Positions 45,985 through 54,557 of a stretch of DNA of 64,000 nt are shown piece after piece. The translations under genes and the position numbers were made by a program. The notes below the pieces were generated by a model. It was not told where the DNA came from. It made no database searches and was given only the letters and a program-made list of their open reading frames with translations. Origin of the DNA: Nitrosarchaeum sp. (lineage in GTDB: Archaea; Thermoproteota; Nitrososphaeria; Nitrososphaerales; Nitrosopumilaceae). Every line of letters begins with the position of its first letter. Position 1 is the first letter of the stretch. The stretch lies in NCBI GenBank assembly GCA_025699025.1, contig JAILWJ010000002.1, positions 310,001 through 374,000 on the forward strand, written 5' to 3'.

Positions 45985-45990
45985 TTTATA
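45985..45990 (+). promoter_or_regulatory. TATA-like box of the cupredoxin gene
   Basis: TTTATA (within AAGCTTTATAAGAA) is centred about 30 nt before the TTG start at 46017, so the cupredoxin gene appears to have its own leaderless promoter besides any read-through from cytochrome b. Confidence 0.6.
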
Positions 45991-46016
45991 AGAACTGAAA
46001 AGACCCAGTACAATCG

Positions 46017-46481
46017 TTGAGTGCGCCAACATCTAGTCATGCATATGGCATTGGAGTCATTGCAATTATTGTGGCACTCTCTGCAAGTATAGTATTTTAC
46101 ACATCATTTTATCTTCCAGAGTCCCTTGCCAAACCATCAGTGGATGAGCATGTATTGCATCCCGTATCTCAAACTATAATCAAAATGATTGAAGGCTCTG
46201 CAAACCCTGAACAGCAGGACAACTATGTGCCAAAGCTGGTCAACCTGCAGCTGGGAATTGACAACCATGTAATCTGGGATAACGTGGATAACACACCACA
46301 TACTGTCACACCTGATCACAGGGCCGAAGACTCTTACAGCGGTCCCTTTGGCTCTCCCGGAGTTATTATGCCTGGTGATCAATACGAGTTTACTTTTACC
46401 GAACCTCAGGAAATAGAATACCACTGCGAGCCACATCCTTGGATGAAGGGACACCTGATTGTAACCAAAGCCAGATTCTAG
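46017..46481 (+). CDS. Membrane-anchored blue copper protein (plastocyanin/amicyanin-like)
   Basis: A 154-aa protein with one N-terminal hydrophobic segment (about residues 10-30: IGVIAIIVALSASIVFYTSFYL), acting as membrane anchor or signal, and a C-terminal cupredoxin domain. Copper ligands are His in NTPHTVTPDH and the loop YHCEPHPWM, giving C-x2-H-x2-M spacing as in amicyanin-type proteins. It probably carries electrons from the Rieske/cytochrome b complex to the terminal oxidase in an organism that uses copper proteins in place of c-type cytochromes. The TTG start at 46017 is supported by the TATA-like box. Confidence 0.92.
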   Translation: MSAPTSSHAYGIGVIAIIVALSASIVFYTSFYLPESLAKPSVDEHVLHPVSQTIIKMIEGSANPEQQDNYVPKLVNLQLGIDNHVIWDNVDNTPHTVTPDHRAEDSYSGPFGSPGVIMPGDQYEFTFTEPQEIEYHCEPHPWMKGHLIVTKARF

Positions 46482-46867
46482 GCTACATACTTTGCAAAAA
46501 TTACCTGGCTTTCAATCTCTTTGTGTTGTTCGATAATTGATGCTCTGAACTTTACTTCGTGTTCCTGCTTTGGCTCAAAACTTATGGTTGCAGTAAACTC
46601 TGCCTTGTTTTCAGGCATTACGTCTTTGTTGATAAAGAGTCTTGCTACGTTCTGAGATATCTTCTTGCCGTTGTATGACTTGTAAATGATGTGCTCGTTG
46701 GAGTCTATGATCTGAGTGTTGATTACTATTCCATCATACCTGCCCGGGTATGAAACCAAAATTGTTCCCCTGATCTCCGAGTTTGGATGGATCTCTTTTG
46801 GTTCCAATGAAAACTCTATGTCTTTCACTAGTTGATCACATTCTATTTGAAATAATAGTCTTGTCAA
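46478..46867 (-). CDS. Conserved-looking hypothetical beta-rich protein
   Basis: A 129-aa protein without signal peptide or TM segment. It looks like a single beta-sandwich (IEFSLEPKEIHPNSEIRGTILVSY ... AEFTATISFEPKQEHEVKFRASII), somewhat like arrestin-type or Ig-like folds. The start is TTG at 46867 with no clear TATA box. It is convergent with the cupredoxin gene and overlaps its last 4 nt. I do not recognise a family. Confidence 0.6.
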   Translation of the reverse strand: MTRLLFQIECDQLVKDIEFSLEPKEIHPNSEIRGTILVSYPGRYDGIVINTQIIDSNEHIIYKSYNGKKISQNVARLFINKDVMPENKAEFTATISFEPKQEHEVKFRASIIEQHKEIESQVIFAKYVA

Positions 46868-46968
46868 GTGTTGTATGCCGATTTTTTGATGTTTGTCATA
46901 GATAGAAAATCACATGATACACAATCCATGCAAATCATGTTTATACTGTATAACTTTCTCATTTACTT

Positions 46969-47142
46969 GTGAGAAGAAATCTAGTCGTATCTGGAATAAT
47001 TGTATCTCTTTTTCTGATAGGGGTATTGCTTACAACCCTGACTGAATCGTTTGGAGAAGGCTGGCTAGTTGGATTGGGGCTTGTTGCGCTAGCGGCAGCT
47101 ATTACTGCAATCACAATTGTAATCAAAATGCGCAAGAAATGA
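46969..47142 (+). CDS. Small two-TM membrane protein
   Basis: A 57-aa protein from GTG at 46969 to TGA. It has a basic N-terminus (VRRN), a first TM (LVVSGIIVSLFLIGVLLTTL), a short acidic loop (TESFGEGW), a second TM (LVGLGLVALAAAITAITIVI) and a basic end (KMRKK). A TATA-like TTATACT lies about 26 nt before the start, consistent with a leaderless gene. The clean hairpin topology supports a real gene. Function unknown. Confidence 0.6.
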   Translation: MRRNLVVSGIIVSLFLIGVLLTTLTESFGEGWLVGLGLVALAAAITAITIVIKMRKK

Positions 47143-47150
47143 AAATTTTA

Positions 47151-47225
47151 TGGGCCCAAAGGGCTTCGATCCCTTGGCCATTGGATTAGAAGTCCAACAC
47201 TCTATCCATGCTGAGCTATAGGCCC
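47151..47225 (-). tRNA. tRNA-Arg (anticodon UCU)
   Basis: Read on the minus strand, it folds into a full cloverleaf. The acceptor stem pairs GGGCCTA with TGGGCCC (one G-T pair) with discriminator A, the anticodon stem is TTGGA/TCCAA with loop CTTCTAA (anticodon TCT), and the T stem is AAGGG/CCCTT with loop ATCGAAG. CCA is not encoded. No intron. Confidence 0.95.
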
Positions 47226-47308
47226 ATAAATCTGCAAAGTAATTGCCATTTTAAGGGTTTAGACAAGATGACAAAACCACATTTTATCTATACAGTGAAC
47301 TGGTTGTC

Positions 47309-48172
47309 TTACAACCACTTTTTCTGATAGTTCTCCCTTTCCATCTTAAAGAGGAACTGCTGCGCATATCCAGCATATGGCCCAAAGTGTTTGACTATCT
47401 TTTCATGTAGTACCTCGTACTGTTTTTGCGTGATGGACTTTGTCTTGATTCCAAACTTACCCGGATAATATTTTTCCAAAATCCTGATCATCCACCTGTC
47501 CAGCGGAAATGCCTCAAGCTTGTCAAGTGAGAATAACAGTATACAGTCTGCAACCTTGCTTCCTATTCCCGGAACTGACTGGATGATTCTGTTTGCCTCT
47601 GAATAACTGCACTTTTTCAGATCCTCCAAATCTATCTGTCCTGACTGGATTATTCTGGCAGCATCCAGAACAAACCTTGAACGATATCCCAACCCACAGC
47701 TGCTAATCTCCCCAATGCTTGCACTTGCTATTTTACGTGGCTCTGGAAATGTGTAGAACTCTTTTTTATCAAATGATACCTTTTTTCCAAATTTTACAGA
47801 CAAGTGCTCCAGATTTGATCTTATCTTTTGTATGTTGGAGTTTGAAGATACTATAAATGAAATAAAGCACTGAAACGGATCCTGCCTTAGCAGCCTCAAG
47901 CCAAGATACTTTTTTACCGCGAGTCTGGTGGTCTTGTCTTTTGATATTGAGCAGATAATTTCCTCCAAGTTGTCTTTTTTTCTAAAAAAGTCTGTCCTGC
48001 TGTTTTGGTATGACGTGATCCTGTCTGACTGGCTGACCTTTAAGACATCCTGCCCGTTTATCCCGTACCAAAAACCATCAAGCCTCTTCCATAGGAATAC
48101 CTGGCCGCTGTTAATCGTATTGTCAAGATCTATCTGGGTATGTCCTGCCATCTCAGACAGTAATTGTTTCAT
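47309..48172 (-). CDS. ogg: 8-oxoguanine DNA glycosylase/lyase (OGG family)
   Basis: A 287-aa HhH-GPD enzyme. The N-terminal domain has TINSGQVFLWKRL (OGG1-like INSGQ). The helix-hairpin-helix is VPGIGSKVADCILLFSL, with the catalytic Lys in GSKVADC, followed by the catalytic Asp in AFPLDRWM. It excises 8-oxoguanine and cleaves the strand as an AP lyase. ATG start at 48172; the first 20 nt overlap the end of the upstream RNase gene, so the genes are coupled. Confidence 0.92.
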   Translation of the reverse strand: MKQLLSEMAGHTQIDLDNTINSGQVFLWKRLDGFWYGINGQDVLKVSQSDRITSYQNSRTDFFRKKDNLEEIICSISKDKTTRLAVKKYLGLRLLRQDPFQCFISFIVSSNSNIQKIRSNLEHLSVKFGKKVSFDKKEFYTFPEPRKIASASIGEISSCGLGYRSRFVLDAARIIQSGQIDLEDLKKCSYSEANRIIQSVPGIGSKVADCILLFSLDKLEAFPLDRWMIRILEKYYPGKFGIKTKSITQKQYEVLHEKIVKHFGPYAGYAQQFLFKMERENYQKKWL

Positions 48173-49418
48173 TTACCGCAGGCGCATGTGCCTCCAAGCC
48201 AAACTTTTCGTGAATCTCCTGGGCAAACTTTTCGCAAGACTCTGTATCTCCATGTACGGTCAGAACTTTGGGGCTTCCATTTATCTTCTTGATCAGCTCA
48301 AAGAGCTCATTTCTATCCGAGTGCCCAGAAAACTCAAACTGCTTTACCTCCGCTAAGACGTTTAGGTCCTTTCCCCTTGCAGAGACCTTTCCTGTCTCCA
48401 GCAGCTTTCTTCCCGGTGTTCCCTCTCCCTGGTAAGATACCAGTGCGATTCCGTTTCTCTCATCAAATGCCAGCTGCTGCAAATAGTATACCGCATTTCC
48501 GCCAACAAGCATCCCTGCAGGTGAGATAACAACACATGGCTCTTCCATGGCGCGCTTTCTCTCCCCGTGTTCTTTGATTGATACCGCACTGTTGATTGCA
48601 TCTGCAAATATTTTGGGATCCCTTAGATAGTCCGGATGCCTAAACATTATCTCGTTTACCTTCAGTGCCATGCCGTCCATGATTATCTTGTGCTTAAAGT
48701 TTGCATTCTTCAAGATGCACGCAATCTCCTGCGAGCGCTCAACTGAAAATGACGGGATGAAAAGCGTACCCTTTCTGTCCATCACCTCGTTTGCAAACTC
48801 AATTAGCTGTTTTTCTGATTCCTTTCTGGGAATCTGCTCTGTCTGCGAGTATGTGCTCTCAGTGATTAGAAGATCAATGTCGCCAACATCCAAGTCAGCT
48901 TCGCGCAGCATTCTAGAGCCGTGAATTTTTATGTCTCCAGTGTAGAAGAGTCTTTTTTTCCCCGACTCTACCAAAACAGTACTGCCACCTATGACGTGCC
49001 CTGATTCTCTGAGCTCAAATGTTGCATTTCCCTTGGTTACCTTTTGCTTGTATCCAATCTCTTTGGCGTTTTTCATCATGTTGTTGACTTCGGGCAGATC
49101 AAAAGGATGTGCATTCTTTTCAATCTTTAGCATGTCCTCGATTAACAATTTTGACAAGTCAAATGTTGGTGGGGTAGCATACACGTCAGTGTTGCCGCTG
49201 ACAAACAGAGACGGCACATTTCCTGAATGATCCAGATGTGCATGTGTTATGATTATTGCATCCAGGTCCTTTGGTTTTACATGTACTGGGTATTCTGGCG
49301 GACTACCACGTCTTCCAAACAAAACTCCATAATCCAATAATATCTTGGTCCCGTCACAATCTACCAAAAAACCAGAGCGCCCAACCTCATTTGCCGCCCC
49401 TAAAACTTTAACATTCAA
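48153..49418 (-). CDS. Beta-CASP metallo-beta-lactamase ribonuclease (aCPSF2-like)
   Basis: A 421-aa protein with the metal-binding motif ITHAHLDHSGNVP, further motifs ESGHVIGGS and YTGDIK, and the beta-CASP part (LLITESTYSQ, FIPSFSVERSQE, VVISPAGMLVGG, QFEFSGHSDRNEL, LTVHGD). It lacks the N-terminal KH domains of aCPSF1, so it is the aCPSF2-type archaeal RNase. Such enzymes process RNA 3' ends or degrade RNA. ATG at 49418; it overlaps ogg by 20 nt. Confidence 0.9.
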   Translation of the reverse strand: MNVKVLGAANEVGRSGFLVDCDGTKILLDYGVLFGRRGSPPEYPVHVKPKDLDAIIITHAHLDHSGNVPSLFVSGNTDVYATPPTFDLSKLLIEDMLKIEKNAHPFDLPEVNNMMKNAKEIGYKQKVTKGNATFELRESGHVIGGSTVLVESGKKRLFYTGDIKIHGSRMLREADLDVGDIDLLITESTYSQTEQIPRKESEKQLIEFANEVMDRKGTLFIPSFSVERSQEIACILKNANFKHKIIMDGMALKVNEIMFRHPDYLRDPKIFADAINSAVSIKEHGERKRAMEEPCVVISPAGMLVGGNAVYYLQQLAFDERNGIALVSYQGEGTPGRKLLETGKVSARGKDLNVLAEVKQFEFSGHSDRNELFELIKKINGSPKVLTVHGDTESCEKFAQEIHEKFGLEAHAPAVNETITV

Positions 49419-49531
49419 GAATAAACTGCCTTTTCATCAACGTTAAAACCTTCTTACGGATCGACTCGATCATTATGCCTTGCATAGAATCTACAAAAGC
49501 TTTAATTAGTGTAAGCTAAGATTCGATCCTC

Positions 49532-49744
49532 ATGGGAAGAAGCTTCCAAGAATGGTTAAAACAACAAGATCAAAGCGTCGTCGCTAAAACACGTGCAGGT
49601 GACGAAGCAAATAAGCCACTTCTTAACCAAATTAACTGGATTTGGGTAAACAATCTGATGAATCAGAAAGCAGACCTCAATCCAACTTCAGCTGAATTAC
49701 TTGACTGGGTAACCTCCGGTCAAATAGACGCAATGAGAAAATAA
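49532..49744 (+). CDS. Small conserved-looking hypothetical protein
   Basis: A 70-aa soluble protein (MGRSFQEWLKQQDQSVVAKT...), helical and Trp/Asn/Gln rich, without Cys or TM segments. ATG start, with a TATA-like CTTTAATTA about 28 nt before it, and a T-rich terminator-like stretch after the stop. Its own well-formed promoter and biased codon use suggest good expression. I do not recognise a family. Confidence 0.7.
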   Translation: MGRSFQEWLKQQDQSVVAKTRAGDEANKPLLNQINWIWVNNLMNQKADLNPTSAELLDWVTSGQIDAMRK

Positions 49745-49758
49745 ACGTGTACACCACG

Positions 49759-49777
49759 TTATCTTTTTGTTTTTTAA
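49759..49777 (+). terminator. T-rich terminator after the 70-aa gene
   Basis: CTTTTTGTTTTTTAAATTC begins 15 nt after the stop codon; T tracts of this kind terminate transcription in archaea. Confidence 0.5.
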
Positions 49778-49851
49778 ATTCTTTCAAACCCATCCTGACG
49801 CACAATTTCTTCCGATCAGTTTCATAACAGGGTTATGAATTTCAATCATGG

Positions 49852-49859
49852 TTTAAATA
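49852..49859 (+). promoter_or_regulatory. TATA-like box of the ferredoxin gene
   Basis: TTTAAATA is centred about 30 nt before the ATG at 49885, consistent with a leaderless transcript. Confidence 0.6.
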
Positions 49860-49884
49860 GGAACCGAGCGGTAGTTGTATTGTA

Positions 49885-50187
49885 ATGCCAATAGCAATAC
49901 TTCCAGACATTGACGAGCAAAGATGTATCGGATGCGCACTATGTGTCGAAATCTGTACTTCTCTTGGTCCTGATGTCCTTAGAGTAAAACCTGTTGAAGG
50001 CTGGAAGAGAGGTAAAGCATTTGTATTTTATCCAGAAAGATGTATTTCTGATGGTGCATGCATCGGTGTATGCCCAACAAAATCAATCTTTTGGATGAGA
50101 CCAATGAATTACACTGCTGGACAACCAGTACCTCTTCACAAAAACGGTGTCTTCATCAAAGGTTGGGCAGAAGACGCAGCACTATAA
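49885..50187 (+). CDS. Two-cluster ferredoxin with Asp in the second cluster motif
   Basis: A 100-aa ferredoxin. The first motif is complete (Cys14, Cys17, Cys20, Cys24 in CIGCALCVEIC). The second is C-x2-D-x2-C-x3-C-P (Cys53, Asp56, Cys59, Cys63), so Asp replaces the usual second Cys. A short insertion (RVKPVEGWKRGKAFVFYPER) separates the motifs and a tail of about 30 residues follows. The Asp-ligated site may hold an Asp-bound [4Fe-4S] or a [3Fe-4S] cluster. It is probably a soluble electron carrier; partner not evident. Confidence 0.88.
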   Translation: MPIAILPDIDEQRCIGCALCVEICTSLGPDVLRVKPVEGWKRGKAFVFYPERCISDGACIGVCPTKSIFWMRPMNYTAGQPVPLHKNGVFIKGWAEDAAL

Positions 50188-50207
50188 GCTGTTTCTGAAG
50201 CACATAC

Positions 50208-50222
50208 TTTTTTCTTATTTTT
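50208..50222 (+). terminator. T-rich terminator of the ferredoxin gene
   Basis: CTTTTTTCTTATTTT lies about 20 nt after the ferredoxin stop and just before the convergent tgtA stop. Confidence 0.5.
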
Positions 50223-50224
50223 GA

Positions 50225-51733
50225 TTACGGGATTGACTTTTTCTTGATGCCTTTTGTATTCTTTACAAAATGACTTAGAAATCTGTCGTTCTTGTCAAAA
50301 TAAATCTCTGAAAACTTGTTGTTTGCAAAAAACTTTTTCCATGTAATGTCAAACTCTGAATACTCCTTGGGGTCAAAGTCCAATCTTGCAGTCTCGTGAT
50401 GAGCCGCCGGAAATATATCTGAAATTTCAAGCGGAATCAAGCCAAGATGGGGATTGTACTGACATACCTGGACTGATTCTGGGTATTTGAGTTTCTTCTT
50501 TAGTGCTGCATATTGCTGTGACAGATAGGCAGGTTTTGTGCTTGACTCTTTTGTTATGACCAAGGATTTTTTCTTTGACTTGAAATTTCTTACCATGCTG
50601 TGAAACGACTGGACCTCTGGGCGAAATTGGTCCTCCTTTCCAAAGAGAAATATCGCCTTTTCCTTGAATTTCGGCGTAGATACTGCAAGAAAATCAGAGT
50701 TGGTCGTAAGCACATCTATCATCTCAAAGAGTTTTGGGTGGGCTCTTGCCTTTTTCATGACATACTCCCATAACCTTCCCTCGTAAATTGCCTGCTTTAC
50801 CCTATCTACCTCTATCTTGATTGCATGCAAGTTGTGCAGCGCAATCTCGTTGATCTTTTCTCTCTGCTCCAACTGCCTTAGTTCATCAGGAGTGCATCTT
50901 GAGCAAACCTCGCAATTACACGGAAACACTGCAATGTCTTTTAGGTATCTGGTCCCGTCCTCTGTGATGTATCTCTCCTGCTTTGCATATAGCATGTATG
51001 ATGCAGAGTCAAACGTGTCGCATCCAAGTGCAACAGCAAAGGGAATTGTTAGCGGGTGCCCAGCTCCAAACAAGTGAAGCGGAATGGAATGCGGCATGCT
51101 CTTTTTTGCAGTCACTATCATCAAGGCCAACAGCCTGTACTCGTATGACTCCATGAATTCAACTGGACTGCCCAGCGCAAGCATTTGAAAACCCATCTCC
51201 ACCAGACTCTTTGTGGACTTTGCAACCAAATCAAAGTGCTCGCCACCCTGGATTGGGCCTATCCAAATTTGCCCGTTGTCGTCCCTGTTCTCTAGTGTTT
51301 CTCTTGATACTTGCAGTGTGTGTTTAACATAAGACTCTGCTTTCTTCCACGGTAGGCCGTATCCAGTTGGCTTGTCAAGCGGGATTGCAAAATCTGTCAT
51401 TATCCCTTTCTCAAAGTTTGCCATCTCAGGTGGCAGCACCTTAACATCGCCGTATTCTAGTACCTGGTATCCGCCAGAGTCTGTCATTATTGCACCATCA
51501 AAATCAATAATTTTGTGAATTCCTTTCTCTATTGCCTCATTGCCGTAATTGTTTTTTGTAATGTATGCATTTGTGATTACCAAATCAAACCCAATCTCTC
51601 TGATCTTCTTTGACGGTACTGTCTGTTTTACTGGATGAATAACTGGAACATATGCAGGAGTCTCTATCTTTCCATGGTTTGTGTAAAGAATTCCTATTCT
51701 TCCTGCCAAATCATTTTTCAAAATTTCAAACAA
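50225..51733 (-). CDS. tgtA: Archaeosine tRNA-guanine transglycosylase
   Basis: A 502-aa enzyme that exchanges guanine 15 of tRNA for preQ0 on the way to archaeosine. Visible features are IMTDSGGYQVLEYG with a substrate-binding Asp, the CDTFDSASYMLYA region with the nucleophile Asp, and the zinc site CNCEVCSRC with a later His (ALHNLHA). The catalytic domain covers about 1-340. The rest is shorter than in euryarchaeal TgtA (about 580 aa), so the C-terminal PUA domain is probably missing or encoded elsewhere. TTG start at 51733. Confidence 0.92.
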   Translation of the reverse strand: MFEILKNDLAGRIGILYTNHGKIETPAYVPVIHPVKQTVPSKKIREIGFDLVITNAYITKNNYGNEAIEKGIHKIIDFDGAIMTDSGGYQVLEYGDVKVLPPEMANFEKGIMTDFAIPLDKPTGYGLPWKKAESYVKHTLQVSRETLENRDDNGQIWIGPIQGGEHFDLVAKSTKSLVEMGFQMLALGSPVEFMESYEYRLLALMIVTAKKSMPHSIPLHLFGAGHPLTIPFAVALGCDTFDSASYMLYAKQERYITEDGTRYLKDIAVFPCNCEVCSRCTPDELRQLEQREKINEIALHNLHAIKIEVDRVKQAIYEGRLWEYVMKKARAHPKLFEMIDVLTTNSDFLAVSTPKFKEKAIFLFGKEDQFRPEVQSFHSMVRNFKSKKKSLVITKESSTKPAYLSQQYAALKKKLKYPESVQVCQYNPHLGLIPLEISDIFPAAHHETARLDFDPKEYSEFDITWKKFFANNKFSEIYFDKNDRFLSHFVKNTKGIKKKSIP

Positions 51734-51764
51734 GTTACATTCCCAAAACCAGAGCGTTATTTAA

Positions 51765-52313
51765 TCAATCAGCAAAAAATTTTTTCAAATCATTCTTTCT
51801 TGCAACCATGTCCAACCAGTCCACCTGCTCCGAATGTCCGTCTCCATTTATGATGTTCATTACAATCTCAGATATTTCTGCAATGGTTCTTCCTGTAACG
51901 TTTACCTCAAAGACCTTGCCGCCAAACCTTACCATGGCATCATGTGCAATCACTCCCAAAATCTCACTTGCTGCATTCTCTCGTGCCTTTTGCTCCGTGT
52001 ATCCTCTCTCCTCATACACTTTGAGAAGATCGTATGGATCTCTGCGTAAAACAATTACCTTGTCTATTTTTTCAGGACAGATAACATAGGGCGCCAAGTG
52101 CCCCACAACCAAGCTCGAATCTGAAATCTTTTGCCCAATAATACCTTCCAGCTTTTCAACATCCACGTCATTTGTGTCCCCGTTTGCCTCCAACAATCCT
52201 GCCTCTTTTGCTACACTGTTAATGTCCAGTATTGAGTATCTCAGATGTTTTAGAGTCTCCTTGCATACCGTGTGTTTTCCTACGCCGGGATTCCCAGTAA
52301 TTACCACTGACAT
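51765..52313 (-). CDS. AK6/Fap7-like nucleotide kinase
   Basis: A 182-aa P-loop kinase starting at the ATG at 52313 (MSVVITGNPGVGKHTV). A longer frame reaching 52454 would run into the divergent GTPase gene and add a non-conserved stretch. After the P-loop come DINSVAKEAGL, VVGHLAPYVIC and VLRRDPYDLLKVYEERGY, the layout of archaeal adenylate kinase-like proteins related to Fap7/AK6, which work in nucleotide metabolism and small-subunit ribosome maturation. The next gene, tgtA, follows 31 bp downstream. Confidence 0.85.
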   Translation of the reverse strand: MSVVITGNPGVGKHTVCKETLKHLRYSILDINSVAKEAGLLEANGDTNDVDVEKLEGIIGQKISDSSLVVGHLAPYVICPEKIDKVIVLRRDPYDLLKVYEERGYTEQKARENAASEILGVIAHDAMVRFGGKVFEVNVTGRTIAEISEIVMNIINGDGHSEQVDWLDMVARKNDLKKFFAD

Positions 52314-52375
52314 GATTTGACATGACATGAACTGGATTAAACAATTTCTCAATACTAATAAGTGCAGTAGGGTTT

Positions 52376-53572
52376 TTGCCAATATTGCAAATTGGCTTAC
52401 TTGGAAAGGCAAACGTAGGAAAGTCAACTTTCTTTTCTGCTGCAACTGAAACACCAGTTGCCATAGGAAACTTTCCCTTCACCACAATATCTCCCAATGT
52501 AGGAGTCGCATATGTAAAATCCGAATGCGCATGCAAGCATTTTGGAATTGCTCACAAAAATGATCTTTGTGTAAACGGTATCAGATTCATTCCAGTAAAA
52601 CTAATTGACGTGGCAGGTTTGGTTCCAGGCGCTCATGAAGGCAAGGGGTTGGGAAACCAATTTCTTGATGATGCAAGACAGGCCGAAGTCTTGATCCATG
52701 TTGTAGACATTGCTGGCGCAACTGACATCCAAGGACAGCCCGTCCCAATTGGCTCACATGATCCGCTAAAGGACATTGAGTTTGTCAACGAAGAGTTTGA
52801 TGAATGGTTTTTAGATATTCTGAAAAGAGAGTGGGACAAACTGACAAGAGAGATTGATCAAAAAAGGGCAAAGCTTACTGACGGAATCGCAAAAAGATTC
52901 ACCGGTCTGGGAATCAAGGACTATCATGTGCAGGACGTGCTTCAAAAACTGGGACTGGTATCAAAAAATCCCAAGGACTGGAACGACTCTGATCTTCTGA
53001 CCTTTGTCAAGGAGCTGCGAAAGAACACAAAACCAATCATTGTTGCTGCAAACAAGGCAGATCTCTGCAAGGATCTTGACATTGTAAAAAAAATAACCGA
53101 ACCTGTAATCCTGTGCAGCGCCGAGACTGAGTTGCTGCTGCGCAAAGCATCAAAGGCAGGAATTGTCAGATATGATCCAGGCGATGAATCATTTTCACTT
53201 GTGGAAGGCAAGGAGATACTCCCGCCGCAAAAAAAGGCACTAGATGTTGTAAGTACCGTATTCTCAAAGATACATTCTACTGGAGTCCAAAAAATTCTAA
53301 ACATGGCAGTGTTTGACTTGCTGAAATTTATTGTTGTTTATCCAGTTGAGGATGAATCCAAACTGACAAACAAGGACGGGGATGTCTTACCTGATGCAAA
53401 ATTACTTCCTGCAGACTCTACTGCAAAAGATCTTGCCGTAATGATCCATGCCGATATTGCAAAGGGGTTTTTGCATGCAATTGACTGCAAGACAAAGCAG
53501 AGAATTGGCGGTGATCACAAACTAAAAAATGGCGATGTGATAAAGATAGTCTCGACACTAAGTAGGGGTTAG
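52376..53572 (+). CDS. OBG/YchF-related GTPase with TGS domain
   Basis: A 398-aa GTP-binding protein. G1 is GLLGKANVGKST, G3 is DVAGLVPGAHEGKGLGNQFL, and G4 is ANKADLCKD. The C-terminal part ends with a TGS-like domain (VMIHADIAKGFLHAIDC, KNGDVIKIVS). This is the archaeal/eukaryotic Ygr210-type branch of the OBG family, thought to act with ribosomes. TTG start at 52376, divergent from the kinase gene with only 62 bp between them. Kae1 follows after 1 bp. Confidence 0.92.
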   Translation: MPILQIGLLGKANVGKSTFFSAATETPVAIGNFPFTTISPNVGVAYVKSECACKHFGIAHKNDLCVNGIRFIPVKLIDVAGLVPGAHEGKGLGNQFLDDARQAEVLIHVVDIAGATDIQGQPVPIGSHDPLKDIEFVNEEFDEWFLDILKREWDKLTREIDQKRAKLTDGIAKRFTGLGIKDYHVQDVLQKLGLVSKNPKDWNDSDLLTFVKELRKNTKPIIVAANKADLCKDLDIVKKITEPVILCSAETELLLRKASKAGIVRYDPGDESFSLVEGKEILPPQKKALDVVSTVFSKIHSTGVQKILNMAVFDLLKFIVVYPVEDESKLTNKDGDVLPDAKLLPADSTAKDLAVMIHADIAKGFLHAIDCKTKQRIGGDHKLKNGDVIKIVSTLSRG

Positions 53573-53573
53573 A

Positions 53574-54557
53574 ATGCTAGGTCTAGGTATTGAAAGTACA
53601 GCTCACACATTTTCCTGTGCCGTTTTAGAGAAAAATGGCAAGAAAGGCAAAATCTTATCTGATGTAAGAAAAATTTATCGACCTCCAGACGGCGAGGGAA
53701 TTCATCCGAGGGAGGCATCAAGGCATCATATCGAGAACAGCTCGACAGTTCTTTCTGACTGCCTGCATGAAGCGGGAATCAAAATTCAGGACTTGGATCT
53801 TGTGTCTTATGCAGCAGGGCCGGGACTTGGACCGTGTCTCAGGGTTGGCGCAGTTGTTGCCCGCTCTCTTGCATCGTACTACAAAATTCCAATATATCCA
53901 GTGAACCACGCAATAGGACACATCGAGTTGGGAAAACTGCTTACTGGCGCCCAAAACCCGCTGGTGCTCTTGGTGTCTGGTGGACATACGATGCTTCTGG
54001 CGTTTCTAAACAAGCAGTGGCGGGTGTTTGGTGAGACTTTGGATATCACACTTGGCCAACTCTTAGACCAGTTTGGAAGATCAATTGGATTTGCATCTCC
54101 ATGCGGAAAAAATATCGAGGATCTGGCAGCAACTAGCACCAATTATGTGTCCCTGCCGTACTCTGTCAAGGGAAACGATGTCTCCTTTTCAGGTCTGCTG
54201 TCTGCAACAAAATCAGTCTCGTCAAAGAGCAAGCCTGATGCATGCTTCTCGCTGCAAGAGACTGCATTTGCAATGATCAGCGAGGCAGTAGAGCGTGCAT
54301 TATCCTTTACAAGAAAAAAAGAACTGATGGTGGTAGGCGGAGTTGCTGCAAACAAAAGGCTTTCTGAAATGCTGCAAGATGTCTGCAAGCGACACAATGC
54401 AAAATTTTTTGTCGTACCTCTAAAGTTTGCAGGTGATTGCGGCAGCCAGATATGCTGGACTGGACTCTTAGAATCTCAGGTAAAAAAGGGCGCGCCACTT
54501 GAAAATACTTTTGTTACCCAGTCCTGGCGATTGGATACTGTAAAGATTGATTACTGA
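53574..54557 (+). CDS. kae1: Kae1, tRNA N6-threonylcarbamoyladenosine synthase subunit
   Basis: A 327-aa ASKHA-fold protein (TsaD/Kae1/Qri7). Motifs are GIESTAHTF, the metal-binding NHAIGHIELG (H-x3-H), LVSGGHTML, and the late VVGGVAANKRL. It is the catalytic subunit of the KEOPS complex that adds threonylcarbamoyl to A37 of ANN-decoding tRNAs. It is not fused to the kinase Bud32, which is encoded about 400 bp downstream. ATG 1 bp after the GTPase stop. Confidence 0.95.
   Translation: MLGLGIESTAHTFSCAVLEKNGKKGKILSDVRKIYRPPDGEGIHPREASRHHIENSSTVLSDCLHEAGIKIQDLDLVSYAAGPGLGPCLRVGAVVARSLASYYKIPIYPVNHAIGHIELGKLLTGAQNPLVLLVSGGHTMLLAFLNKQWRVFGETLDITLGQLLDQFGRSIGFASPCGKNIEDLAATSTNYVSLPYSVKGNDVSFSGLLSATKSVSSKSKPDACFSLQETAFAMISEAVERALSFTRKKELMVVGGVAANKRLSEMLQDVCKRHNAKFFVVPLKFAGDCGSQICWTGLLESQVKKGAPLENTFVTQSWRLDTVKIDY

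Noticed and set aside
52314-52454. Longer N-terminus of the AK6-like kinase
   Set aside because: It would overlap the divergent GTPase gene and adds residues before MSVVITGNPGVGK, which is already a natural start.
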